DNA of 64,000 nt, taken from NCBI GenBank assembly GCA_018241525.1, contig JAFEDR010000001.1, positions 496,001 to 560,000 of the forward strand, written 5' to 3'. Under the pieces are notes generated by a model, which did no database searches, was not told the DNA's origin, and saw nothing but the letters and a program-made list of their open reading frames with translations. Origin of the DNA: Pseudomonadota bacterium (GTDB taxonomy: Bacteria > Pseudomonadota > Gammaproteobacteria > Steroidobacterales > Steroidobacteraceae). The position numbers were made by a program, and so were the translations under genes. Below are positions 39,210 through 47,405 of this stretch, piece by piece (the first letter of the stretch is position 1; each line of letters opens with the position of its first letter).

Positions 39210-40360
39210 TCGGACGGCTGGCGGCGCTTGGCACCTTGGTGCTCCTCTGCGGATTGGCCGGGGCCGCGGAGCCGCGCGCCCGTGACCTCGGCATCCCGTT
39301 CGACGGCGCGCCCGGCCCCCTGAACGCGATCACCGACGTCGCGGGCGTCACGGTCGGCGAGACGACCCTGATCGCGGGGACGGATCCGAGTCACCTTGTC
39401 CGCACCGGCGTGACCGCGATCCTGCCCAGAGGCGCTGCGAGCGCGACGCTGCCGACCTTCGCCGGCACGTTCTCCCTGAACGGCAACGGCGAGATGACCG
39501 GCACCGCCTGGATCGAGGAGTCCGGCATGCTCGAAGGGCCGGTGCTGATCACGAACACCCACAGCGTCGGCGTCGTGCGCGACGCCGCGATCGCCTGGCG
39601 CATCCGCGCCGGCACGCACGATGCCTCGGGCTACTGGTGGTCGCTGCCGGTGGTGGCCGAGACCTGGGATGGCTACCTGAACGACGTGAACGGATTCCAC
39701 GTCAAGCCCGAGCACGTCTTCGCAGCCCTCGACGGGGCCCACGGCGGTGCGGTCGGCGAGGGTAACGTCGGCGGCGGCACCGGCATGATCTGCCACGAGT
39801 TCAAGTGCGGCACCGGCACGTCCTCGCGGCGAGTGGCGGTGGGCGCGGCGACCTACACGGTCGGCGTGCTGGTGCAGGCGAACTACGGCGTGCGCGAGAC
39901 GCTCCGGATCGCGGGCGTGCCGGTCGGCGAGTCACTGCGCGAGCATCGCGTCTACACGGATCCGGCGCTCGGCCGCGACACCGGCTCGATCATCATCGTC
40001 GTCGCGACCGACGCGCCGCTGCTGCCGCACCAGCTGAAGCGGGTCGCCCGGCGCGCGGCGCTCGGCCTCGCGCGGAACGGCAGCTACGCGGGCAACGGCT
40101 CGGGCGACCTCTTCATCGCGTTCTCGACGGCCAACGCCGAGGCCGTGCGCGATCAGACCCTGAATGCCGCACAGTTCGTCGGCAACGATGCGATCGATCC
40201 GCTCTTTCGCGGCACCGTCGAGGCGACCGAGGAAGCGATCGTCAACGCGCTGGTCGCGGCCCGTGACCTGCACGGGCGCGACGGGCACTACGCCATCGCC
40301 ATCCCGCACGAGGCGCTGCGCGAGCTGCTGCGCAAGTACCAGCGACTGAAGGGGCCCTGA
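39206..40360 (+). CDS. P1-family (DmpA/BapA-type) aminopeptidase, exported
   Basis: 384 residues with a Sec signal peptide (AALGTLVLLCGLAGAAEP). DmpA-family blocks: GPLNAITDVAGVTVGETT, LITNTHSVGVVRDA, GNVGGGTGMICHEFK and the self-cleavage site GSIIIVVATDAPL, where Ser becomes the N-terminal nucleophile of the small subunit, followed by NGSGDLFIAFST. Members hydrolyse N-terminal D-amino acids or beta-peptides; which one applies here is unknown. ATG at 39206, strong GGAGG upstream, overlapping the rluF stop. Confidence 0.9.
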   Translation: MIGRLAALGTLVLLCGLAGAAEPRARDLGIPFDGAPGPLNAITDVAGVTVGETTLIAGTDPSHLVRTGVTAILPRGAASATLPTFAGTFSLNGNGEMTGTAWIEESGMLEGPVLITNTHSVGVVRDAAIAWRIRAGTHDASGYWWSLPVVAETWDGYLNDVNGFHVKPEHVFAALDGAHGGAVGEGNVGGGTGMICHEFKCGTGTSSRRVAVGAATYTVGVLVQANYGVRETLRIAGVPVGESLREHRVYTDPALGRDTGSIIIVVATDAPLLPHQLKRVARRAALGLARNGSYAGNGSGDLFIAFSTANAEAVRDQTLNAAQFVGNDAIDPLFRGTVEATEEAIVNALVAARDLHGRDGHYAIAIPHEALRELLRKYQRLKGP

Positions 40361-40366
40361 GCCGGC

Positions 40367-42718
40367 CTAGCGCGAGCGGGCCGCCACGGCGCGCGGCGCC
40401 GGCAGGATCGACGGCGGCGACGTGGCGGGCAGCGGTTGAGCGTCGCGCCAGCGCTCGAAGTCCGCGCGCAGCAACGGTTTCGAGTAGAGATAGCCCTGGC
40501 CAACGTCGCAGCCGAGTACCGCCAGCTGCTGCGCGGTGGCGACGTCCTCGATTCCTTCCGCGACGACCTTGAGACCCAGGCTGTGGGCCATCTCGAGCGC
40601 GGCACGCACCACCGCCGCTACCTCGCTGCTCGAGCCGAGCGCGCTCACGAAGGAGCGATCGATCTTGAGCTCGTCCACCGGCATGCGCGTCAGGTAGCTC
40701 AGCGACGAGTAGCCCGTCCCGAAGTCGTCGATCGACAGGCCGACGCCGAGCAGGCGCAGTGCCTCGAGCCGGCCGAGGGCCTGGGCCGGATCCGCGATGA
40801 ATCCACTTTCGGTCACCTCGAGCGCCAGCAGTGACGGCGGCAGCCCGCTCTCGCGCAGCGCCTCGGCGACGCCGGCCTCGAAGCCCGGGTCGGCGAGGTC
40901 GTCGGCGCTGATGTTCACGGCGATCGGCAACGGCCGGCCGGCGCGGTGCCACTGCGCGCCGATGACGGTTGCCTCACGCAGCGCGTAGCGGGTCAGCTTG
41001 CGGATGAATCCCGCCTGCTCGGCGAACGGCACGAAGGCCCCGGGCGGCAGCAGTCCTCGCGTCGGGTGCTGCCAGCGCATCAGTGCCTCCACGCCGCAGA
41101 GCTCGCCACTCGTGAGCTGGATCTTCGGCTGGAAGGCGAGCTTGAGCTCGCCCTCGTCGATGGCGCGCTTGAGCTCGCCGAGCAGCGACAGCTGCTCCGG
41201 CGTCGCCACGCGCCAGGCCGCGTCGTAGCGTCGCAGGTCGGCGTTGTCGCGACGCGCGCGCTCGAGCGCGAGGTCGGCGCAGCGCAGCAGGTCGTCGGCG
41301 TCGGCCGAGTCGTCCGGGGCGCTCGCGAGGCCTACCGTGGTGCTCACGTCGATCGGCTGGCCGGAGACGACGACCGGTGCCGCGAGCCGCGCCAGCAGCT
41401 GCGCGCCCCACTGCTCGGGCGTGGTACCGGCACCGAGCGGCGTGTAGGCTGCGAAGTAGTCGCCGGCGACGCGACCGACCCGGCTCGCGAGCCGCGGCGG
41501 TTCGTCGAGCCGGGCGGCGATCTGGCGCAGCACCTCGTCGCCGACGCCGTAGCCGAGGCACTCGTTGATGCGACGGAAGCGCCGCACGTTGATCAGCGCG
41601 AGTGCCGTGCGCGGCTCGCCGGCCCGCAGCGCCTCGGCGAGTGCCGCGGCGAAGGCCGTGCGGTTCATGAGCCCGGTCAGCCGGTCGGTGTAGGCGAGGG
41701 TTCGGATGTCGTGGTCGCGGGACTCGACGGCGGCACGCATCAGCTGCAGACCCTCCGCCAGCGTGCCGATCTCGTCGCGGCGCTCGATCTCGACCTCCGC
41801 ATCGTAGCGGCCGCCGCGAATCCGCTCGACGACGCCGGCCAGCGCCTGCAGCGGCCGCGTGATGTTGCGCGCTACCCAGAACGCGGCGACCGCCGTGAGG
41901 CTGAGGCTCGCGAGCGCGATCAGCACCAGCCGGTCGGTCAGCCGGTCGAAGGGGCGGCGCGCCTCGGCGACTGAGCGCGTCAGCGCGACGGTGACGGCGA
42001 CGTCGGGGTTGGCGATCAACGGCAGCGCCCGCAGGGCGAGGTCGCCCTGAACGTCCCCGCCCTGCGCGAGCGCCACGAGCGCGCCCGGCAGCTGCGCCTT
42101 CGGCAGCGTGCTCGCAGCCGCCGTCCAGCCGCCGAGGGTGCGGGTCGCGAGCGTCACGTCGAGGCCGGTCACGGACGCGAGCTCGCGCACCGCCTGCTCG
42201 TCGAGCGCGAATCCCATCACGACCCAGGCGACCGGCAGCGGGCTGCGCACCGGCACCATCACCAGCTGGTGCACGTGGCCGTTGGCGACCGCGACGCTCG
42301 GGCCGCGCTCGCCCGGGTCGGCGCGGCGCAGCGCATCCGCCTGGCGGAAGTTCTCGCCGATCGCGATCGTCGGGTCGGTCGAGGCGAGCACGCGGCCGTC
42401 GAGCGACAGCAGCACGGCCAGCGAGGCGCCGATCCGGGCGCCGTGGTTCTGCAGTGCCGAGACGATCGTTTCCGCGTCGCGCGAGGCCACCGCCTCGCGG
42501 AAGCCGAAGTCCGCGGCCAGCACCTGGGCCGCCTGCGCCAGCTGCCGGCGGTTCGTCTCGAGCGCCCGCTCGAACACCAGCCGGCCGGTCTCGAGCTGGC
42601 GGTTAATCTCGCGCTCGGCATTGGTCTGGTTGGCGGCCGACACCGCCAGCAGCGCGGCCGCCAGCACCACCGCGAGCAGCGCGAGAAAGGTCACGGCGAT
42701 GCGGGTGCGCAGCTGCAC
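40367..42718 (-). CDS. HAMP-GGDEF-EAL protein with degenerate GGDEF and intact EAL
   Basis: 783-residue inner-membrane c-di-GMP enzyme. N-terminal helix, periplasmic double-dCACHE/CHASE-like sensor (about 30-270), second helix (LVLIALASLSLTAVAAFWVA), HAMP linker (NITRPLQALAGVVERIRGG), then GGDEF and EAL domains. The GGDEF loop reads AGDYF (near residue 418), so cyclase activity is unlikely. The EAL domain keeps GVEAL, AVNIS, EVTESG, IDDFGTGYS, ELKIDRS, EGIED and the Q of GQGYLYSKPL, so it should hydrolyse c-di-GMP. GTG start, two bases after the stop of the cupredoxin-like gene, hence the same operon. Confidence 0.92.
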   Translation of the reverse strand: MQLRTRIAVTFLALLAVVLAAALLAVSAANQTNAEREINRQLETGRLVFERALETNRRQLAQAAQVLAADFGFREAVASRDAETIVSALQNHGARIGASLAVLLSLDGRVLASTDPTIAIGENFRQADALRRADPGERGPSVAVANGHVHQLVMVPVRSPLPVAWVVMGFALDEQAVRELASVTGLDVTLATRTLGGWTAAASTLPKAQLPGALVALAQGGDVQGDLALRALPLIANPDVAVTVALTRSVAEARRPFDRLTDRLVLIALASLSLTAVAAFWVARNITRPLQALAGVVERIRGGRYDAEVEIERRDEIGTLAEGLQLMRAAVESRDHDIRTLAYTDRLTGLMNRTAFAAALAEALRAGEPRTALALINVRRFRRINECLGYGVGDEVLRQIAARLDEPPRLASRVGRVAGDYFAAYTPLGAGTTPEQWGAQLLARLAAPVVVSGQPIDVSTTVGLASAPDDSADADDLLRCADLALERARRDNADLRRYDAAWRVATPEQLSLLGELKRAIDEGELKLAFQPKIQLTSGELCGVEALMRWQHPTRGLLPPGAFVPFAEQAGFIRKLTRYALREATVIGAQWHRAGRPLPIAVNISADDLADPGFEAGVAEALRESGLPPSLLALEVTESGFIADPAQALGRLEALRLLGVGLSIDDFGTGYSSLSYLTRMPVDELKIDRSFVSALGSSSEVAAVVRAALEMAHSLGLKVVAEGIEDVATAQQLAVLGCDVGQGYLYSKPLLRADFERWRDAQPLPATSPPSILPAPRAVAARSR

Positions 42719-42720
42719 GG

Positions 42721-43341
42721 TCAGTCGACCCAGGGGCTGACGGCGCTCGGGTCGTCACCGCGCGCCACCCGCAGTTCGAGCGTCTGCGGCTCGGCACCGA
42801 GCACGACGGCGCGGGGCGCCACGGTCGCGGCGAGCTCCGGATGCCAGAGCCGCAGGCGGTAGCGGCCGGCGGGGGCCTCGATGCGTGCGCGGCCGTCGGC
42901 ACCGGTGCGGCCGAAGTACGGCGTGTCGACCACCGCGACAAAGCCGACCATCGAGTCGTGGATGTTGCAGCCGAGCACCACGAGGCCCGACTGGCCGAAG
43001 ACCACTGGCGGCGCGGCGGTGCCGGCGTAGAGCTTGAGGTTGAAGCTGCGCGCCGCCGAGAGCGAGTAGACCTGGTGTCGGATCCGATCACTGTTCGGGA
43101 AGTAGACTGCGGTGCCGGTGCGGATCACGGACACGCGCGGCACGAACGCCTTGTGCACCTGGTCGATCACGGCGGAGCCGGGCTCGGCCGGCGTCGGCGC
43201 CGGCCCCTCCGCGGGATCGAGGATCGCGACCACGTCCGCGTACGGCGCGCCGTCTGCAGTCGATATCGCGACGGTCAGCGGCGCGGCGCAGGCGCCGCCG
43301 GCTGCCAGCATCAGGCACGCGGTCGCGGCGAGGCGCGTCAC
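42721..43341 (-). CDS. Periplasmic cupredoxin-like 'methylamine utilization' protein
   Basis: 206 residues, signal peptide (ATACLMLAAGGACAAP). A cupredoxin/plastocyanin-like fold is suggested by PNSDRIRHQVYSLSAARSFNLKLYAG with a conserved His, and VLGCNIHDSMVGFVAVVDTPYFGRTG with a Cys-x3-His-Asp set that could bind copper. A C-terminal beta-sandwich-like region (PAGRYRLRLWHPEL) follows. Similar proteins are named methylamine utilization protein (MauL-like), but no mau genes are present. GTG start overlaps the stop of the haemoglobin gene. Confidence 0.82.
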   Translation of the reverse strand: MTRLAATACLMLAAGGACAAPLTVAISTADGAPYADVVAILDPAEGPAPTPAEPGSAVIDQVHKAFVPRVSVIRTGTAVYFPNSDRIRHQVYSLSAARSFNLKLYAGTAAPPVVFGQSGLVVLGCNIHDSMVGFVAVVDTPYFGRTGADGRARIEAPAGRYRLRLWHPELAATVAPRAVVLGAEPQTLELRVARGDDPSAVSPWVD

Positions 43342-43787
43342 GGTCCCTCGGCGGGAACGTTCACGACGTCGCGCTTCATCGGCGCGAGCAGGCGCAGCAG
43401 GTGGTTGCGGTCGGCGAGTGCGACGCCGCGCGCCTTGAGGATCTGCTCGAGCGCCTCGACCATGCCGTAGAACTCGCGCTCGCCGATCGCGTGGCCGGCG
43501 TGCACGACCCGCATCGGATCCCCGCTGTAGCGGCATGGCCCGCCGCTGAGCTCGCACAGCTGCTCCGCCAGGTGCGCGGCGATCTGGCGGCGGTTCGTGC
43601 CTTCGAAGCTCCGGCCGAGCGCGGGATCGGAGGCCACGCGATCGATCAGTTGCGTCGCGATGGCGGTGACGCCGTCGTGCCCGCCGAGGCGGTCGTACAG
43701 GACGGCGTGCGCTGGCGCTGCGTTCGCGAGGCTGGCGAGCAGTGCGCCGGCGAGGATCAGTGCGACGCGGTTCACGGTTTGGGGCAT
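43338..43787 (-). CDS. Exported group 1 truncated haemoglobin
   Basis: 149 residues. An N-terminal signal peptide (VALILAGALLASLANAAPAHA), rare for globins, precedes a 2-on-2 globin: LYDRLGGHDGVTAIATQLIDRV, the RQIAAHLAEQLCELSGGPCRYSG segment typical of group 1, and the proximal His in MRVVHAGHAIGEREFYGMVEAL (near residue 96). Export to the periplasm, if real, would place an O2/NO-binding haem next to the cupredoxin-like protein and the sensor domain of the EAL protein. First gene of the leftward operon. Confidence 0.87.
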   Translation of the reverse strand: MPQTVNRVALILAGALLASLANAAPAHAVLYDRLGGHDGVTAIATQLIDRVASDPALGRSFEGTNRRQIAAHLAEQLCELSGGPCRYSGDPMRVVHAGHAIGEREFYGMVEALEQILKARGVALADRNHLLRLLAPMKRDVVNVPAEGP

Positions 43788-43825
43788 GGGCGGTGGTCCA
43801 CGCTCAAGGCCTTGTTTTTCCGAGC

Positions 43826-43836
43826 GCCTATTAGGC
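43826..43836. promoter_or_regulatory. 11-bp palindrome between the truncated haemoglobin and DUF3034 genes
   Basis: GCCTA-T-TAGGC, a perfect dyad in the 71-base region between divergent starts. It could be an operator serving both genes. No regulator gene is adjacent, and the binding protein is unknown. Confidence 0.4.
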
Positions 43837-43858
43837 CCGGACGGAACGGAGCGCGGAC

Positions 43859-44740
43859 GTGCGCGGTTGGCAAAAGCGGCATCGAATGCGACAGAAACTG
43901 GCTTCCGGCGCGATCCTCGCGCTCGCCTTAAGCCTGGCGGCGCCCGTGCTCGCCGATGGCCGGCTGGCCTGGACCGGGGGCGTCACGCAGATCGAGGGTG
44001 CCGGCGGCGGCGGGCTCGTCCCGTGGGCGCTGACGGCCGGGCTCGGCACCGCCGAGGAGACCGGCGCGAGCGCGTTCCTGACCCGGGTCGCGACGGCGCG
44101 CTTCACGCTGACCGCCGCGGGCGCGGCGGTCGGCTGGCACGACCGGGTGGAAGTATCGTATGCGCGGCAGAGCCTTGATGCCGGCGAGGTGATCCCGGGC
44201 GTGACGCTGCGCCAGGATGTGCTCGGGCTGAAGCTGCATCTGGCGGGCGACGCGGTTGCCGATCAGGATCGCTGGCAGCCGCAGCTGGCCGTCGGCGCAC
44301 TCTGGAAGCACAATCGCGACTTCGATGGCGTCCCGGCCGCGCTCGGCGCGCGGCACGCGGACGCGATCGACCTCTACGTGGCCGCCACCAAGGTGTACCT
44401 CGGCGCGATCGCCGGCCGCAACGCGCTGCTGAACGTCACGCTGATCCGCAGCTCCGCGAACCAGCTGGGACTGCTCGGCGCGGGCGGCGAGCGCGACGCC
44501 GAATGGCGTCCGGCCGCGAGTGCCGCGGTGTGGCTCAGCGACGCGTGGCTGCTCGGTGCGGAATATCGCGCCAAGCGCGGCGCGCTCTCGGCGCCTGCCG
44601 AGGGCGACGCCCACGACGTGTTCATCGCCTACGGCCCGAGCAAGCACCTGAACGTCGTGCTCGCCTATGCCGACCTCGGTCCGGTCGCCGGGCAGGGACT
44701 CGAGCGCGGCCCGTACCTGTCGCTGAACGCCGTCTTCTAA
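43859..44740 (+). CDS. DUF3034-family protein, probable outer-membrane protein
   Basis: 293 residues from the GTG, which has a good ACGGAG site seven bases upstream; ATG 43886 would give a shorter 284-residue form with a more ordinary signal peptide. Signal peptide LASGAILALALSLAAPVLA. The mature part is rich in alternating hydrophobic and polar beta-strand-like segments with aromatic ends and finishes in Phe (YLSLNAVF), as outer-membrane beta-barrels do. Divergent from, and by conserved neighbourhood linked to, the haemoglobin/cupredoxin/EAL genes. Function unknown. Confidence 0.8.
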   Translation: MRGWQKRHRMRQKLASGAILALALSLAAPVLADGRLAWTGGVTQIEGAGGGGLVPWALTAGLGTAEETGASAFLTRVATARFTLTAAGAAVGWHDRVEVSYARQSLDAGEVIPGVTLRQDVLGLKLHLAGDAVADQDRWQPQLAVGALWKHNRDFDGVPAALGARHADAIDLYVAATKVYLGAIAGRNALLNVTLIRSSANQLGLLGAGGERDAEWRPAASAAVWLSDAWLLGAEYRAKRGALSAPAEGDAHDVFIAYGPSKHLNVVLAYADLGPVAGQGLERGPYLSLNAVF

Positions 44741-45960
44741 TGGTCGCGGCGCACGCCGCCGCGTACCACCGCGTGGCACGCGCCCGGACCGAGCCAGTAG
44801 CCGAGCTCGCGCGGGTGCTCGAAGTCCCACAGGCAGAAGTCCGCGCGCTTGCCGGGCTCGAGCGTGCCGCGCGAGGCGAGCAGGCCGAGCGCGCGGGCGG
44901 CCTCGCGCGTGACGGCCGCCAGGCCCTCGGCTGCGGTCAGCCCGAACTGCGCGCGGGCGAGGGCGAGCGCGGTCGTCAGCGACGTGCACGGCGAGGTGCC
45001 GGGATTGAGGTCGGTCGCGACCGCCATCGGCACGCCGTGCGCGCGCAGCAGCGCGACCGGCGGGCGCTGCTTCTCCGCCAGCATCAGGAACGCGCCCGGC
45101 AGCAGCACCGCCACCGTGCCGCGCGCGGCGAGGGCGGCGACGCCGGCTTCGCCCGTGTACTCGACGTGATCGGCGGATAGCGCGCCGAACTCGGCCGCGA
45201 GCGCGGCGCCACCGCCGTCCGAGAGCTGGTCCGCGTGCACCTTCACCGCGAGTCCGTGGTCGAGCGCCGCGCGCAATGCCTGCGCGCATTCCTCGCGGGT
45301 GAAGGCGATGGTCTCGCAGAAGACGTCGACCGCGACGGCCAGCTTCGCTTTCGCCGCCGCCGGGATCAGCTCGCGGGTGACGAGATCGACGTAGCCGGCC
45401 CGGTCGTGCGCGAACTCCGCCGGCAGCGCGTGCAGCGCAAGCAGCGTCGGCACGACCTCGACATCGAGCTCGGTGCCGAGGCGTCGCGCCGCCTCGAGCA
45501 GCTTGAGTTCGCCGGCGACGTCGAGACCGTAGCCCGACTTGATCTCGACCGTCGTGACCCCGTCTGCCAGCAGGCGGCGCGCGCGGGGCAGCGCCGCGGC
45601 GGCGAGTTCCGCGGCGCTCAGGTCGCGCGTGTGGCCGACCGTCGAGCGGATGCCGCCGCCCGCCTGCGCGATCGCCGCGTAGGTCGCGCCCTGCGCGCGC
45701 AGGTCGAAGTCGAGCGCGCGATTGCCGCCGAAGACGAGATGCGTGTGGCAGTCGACGAGGCCGGGCGTGGCCAGGCGTCCGCCGCCGCCGATCACCCGGC
45801 GGGCGAGCGTCTCCGGCGCACCGGGCAGGGTCCCCGCGGGGCCGATCCAGGCGATGCGGCCGTCGGCGACGGCGAGCGCCGCCCCCTCGACGAGGCCGTA
45901 GGGGTCGCCGCCGGGTGCGAGCGTGGCGACCCGGATGTCGGTCCAGAGCTCATCCCACAC
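44737..45960 (-). CDS. hutI: Imidazolonepropionase
   Basis: Opens the ring of imidazolone propionate to N-formimidoylglutamate in histidine degradation. 407 residues, metal-dependent amidohydrolase. DCHTHLVFGGNR (metal HxH), the IKSGYGLD block, VKVHADQLSDGGGAALAAEFGALSADHVEYTG and ATDLNPGTSP (metal Asp) match HutI. GTG at 45960 is used because AGGGG lies six bases upstream and the frame has no closer ATG. Divergent from hutF, with the HutC operator in between. Confidence 0.94.
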   Translation of the reverse strand: MWDELWTDIRVATLAPGGDPYGLVEGAALAVADGRIAWIGPAGTLPGAPETLARRVIGGGGRLATPGLVDCHTHLVFGGNRALDFDLRAQGATYAAIAQAGGGIRSTVGHTRDLSAAELAAAALPRARRLLADGVTTVEIKSGYGLDVAGELKLLEAARRLGTELDVEVVPTLLALHALPAEFAHDRAGYVDLVTRELIPAAAKAKLAVAVDVFCETIAFTREECAQALRAALDHGLAVKVHADQLSDGGGAALAAEFGALSADHVEYTGEAGVAALAARGTVAVLLPGAFLMLAEKQRPPVALLRAHGVPMAVATDLNPGTSPCTSLTTALALARAQFGLTAAEGLAAVTREAARALGLLASRGTLEPGKRADFCLWDFEHPRELGYWLGPGACHAVVRGGVRRDH

Positions 45961-45993
45961 GTCCGGCCCCTGTGCAAAACCCGTGGCAAGCGC

Positions 45994-45999
45994 TAGTAT
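45994..45999 (+). promoter_or_regulatory. Possible -10 element for hutF
   Basis: TAGTAT 35 bases before the hutF GTG. The same bases read on the other strand form part of an extended -10 (TGC then GATACT, 45995-46000) for hutI. Neither has a strong -35 box. Confidence 0.35.
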
Positions 46000-46012
46000 C
46001 GCACCCCGTAAC

Positions 46013-46024
46013 CTGTATATACAG
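46013..46024. promoter_or_regulatory. HutC operator
   Basis: Perfect 12-bp palindrome CTGTATATACAG in the hutI-hutF divergent region, matching the TGTATATACA core known for HutC in pseudomonads. It covers the probable -35 region of hutI and lies just downstream of the hutF -10, overlapping its ribosome-binding site, so one repressor could silence both directions. Confidence 0.8.
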
Positions 46025-46034
46025 GGGTGCCTGG

Positions 46035-47405
46035 GTGGAACTTCGCTTCGAGCGCGCGCTGCTGCCGGACGGGATCGCCCGGCGGGTGGTCGTCGAGGTC
46101 GCCGCAGATGGCCGCATCGCACGCGTCGAGCGCGAGGCACCGGCCTCCGGCGGCCCGTTCCAGCCAGGACTCGCGCTGCCCGGCATGCCGAATCTGCACA
46201 GCCATGCCTTCCAGCGCGCGATGGCCGGCAGCGCCGAGGTCGCGGCGGGGGCCGAGGGCTCGTTCTGGGGCTGGCGTGACGTGATGTACCGCTTCGTTGA
46301 CCGCCTGACGCCGGACGACGTGGTCGCCATCACCGCGTTCGCCCACGCCGAGATGCTTGAGTCGGGCTACACCGCGGTCGCGGAGTTCCACTACCTGCAC
46401 CACGACCGCGACGGGCGGCCGTACGCCGAGCGTGCGACGCTCGCCGCGGCGGTGCGTGCGGCGGCGCGAACGAGCGGCATCCGCCAGCTGCTGCTGCCGT
46501 GCCTCTACCAGCAGGGTCACTTCGACCGCCGGCCGCTCGCGGCCGCGCAACGCCGCTTCCACCACGCGACCGACGAGTTCCTCGCGCTGGTCGAGGACCT
46601 CGCCCGCGGCGACAGCGCCCGCGATCGCACCGGCGTCGCGATTCACAGCCTGCGCGCCGTGCCACCGGAGGCACTCGCCGAGGTCGCGGTGGCGGCGCGC
46701 CGTGCCGGCTGGCAGGTGCACATCCACGTGGCCGAGCAGGCGCGGGAGGTCGAGGACTGCCTGGTCGCCTACCAGCGCCGGCCGGTCGAGTACCTGCTCG
46801 ACGGCGGTCAGGTCGATACGCGCTGGTGCCTCGTGCACGCGACGCACGTGACCAGCGAGGAGCTGCGTGGCATCGCCGCGGCCGGCGCCGTGGTCGGGCT
46901 GTGCCCGACCACCGAGGCGAACCTCGGCGACGGCCGCTTCCCACTCGATGAGTTCCTCGGCGGCGGCGGGGTCTTCGGCATCGGGTCCGACAGCCACGTC
47001 TCGATCGACCCGCGCGAGGAGCTGCGGACCGCGGAATACAACCTGCGGCTGTGGCGCGAGCGGCGCGTGCTCGCGGCGCGCCCGGCGAATCCGCACGTCG
47101 GCAGTTCGCTGTGGCACGACGCGGTCGCCGGCGGTGCCCGCGCCCTCGGCTACGCGGCCGCCGGGATCGCGGTCGGCGCGCCCGCCGACCTGATCCGCCT
47201 CGAAACCACGCGTGCCGAGTTTGCCGGCCTCGCACCGGCGGCGCTCGTCGATGCCTGGCTGTTCGCGCCGCGCCCGGGCGCGCTCGCCGACGTCTGGGTG
47301 GGGGGCGAGGCGGTCGTGACCGCAGGCCGGCACCGCGATCGCGACGCGCTCGAGCTCGCCTACCGCCGCAGCCTGGCGCGGCTCGTGCCGGAGGCGCTCG
47401 CGTGA
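46035..47405 (+). CDS. hutF: Formimidoylglutamate deiminase
   Basis: Converts N-formimidoylglutamate to N-formylglutamate plus ammonia, so histidine here is degraded by the five-step route. 456 residues, amidohydrolase fold. LPGMPNLHSHAFQRAMAGSAE supplies the HxH metal ligands, VHIHVAEQAREVEDC and VHATHVTSEEL the His residues, and GSDSHVSIDPREELRTAEYN the Asp. GTG 46035 follows an AGGGG site that is part of the operator. The TGA overlaps the hutC GTG. Confidence 0.93.
   Translation: MELRFERALLPDGIARRVVVEVAADGRIARVEREAPASGGPFQPGLALPGMPNLHSHAFQRAMAGSAEVAAGAEGSFWGWRDVMYRFVDRLTPDDVVAITAFAHAEMLESGYTAVAEFHYLHHDRDGRPYAERATLAAAVRAAARTSGIRQLLLPCLYQQGHFDRRPLAAAQRRFHHATDEFLALVEDLARGDSARDRTGVAIHSLRAVPPEALAEVAVAARRAGWQVHIHVAEQAREVEDCLVAYQRRPVEYLLDGGQVDTRWCLVHATHVTSEELRGIAAAGAVVGLCPTTEANLGDGRFPLDEFLGGGGVFGIGSDSHVSIDPREELRTAEYNLRLWRERRVLAARPANPHVGSSLWHDAVAGGARALGYAAAGIAVGAPADLIRLETTRAEFAGLAPAALVDAWLFAPRPGALADVWVGGEAVVTAGRHRDRDALELAYRRSLARLVPEALA

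Noticed and set aside
42721..43341. Methylamine dehydrogenase (mau) locus
   Set aside because: Only the MauL-like name fits; no mau structural genes occur nearby.
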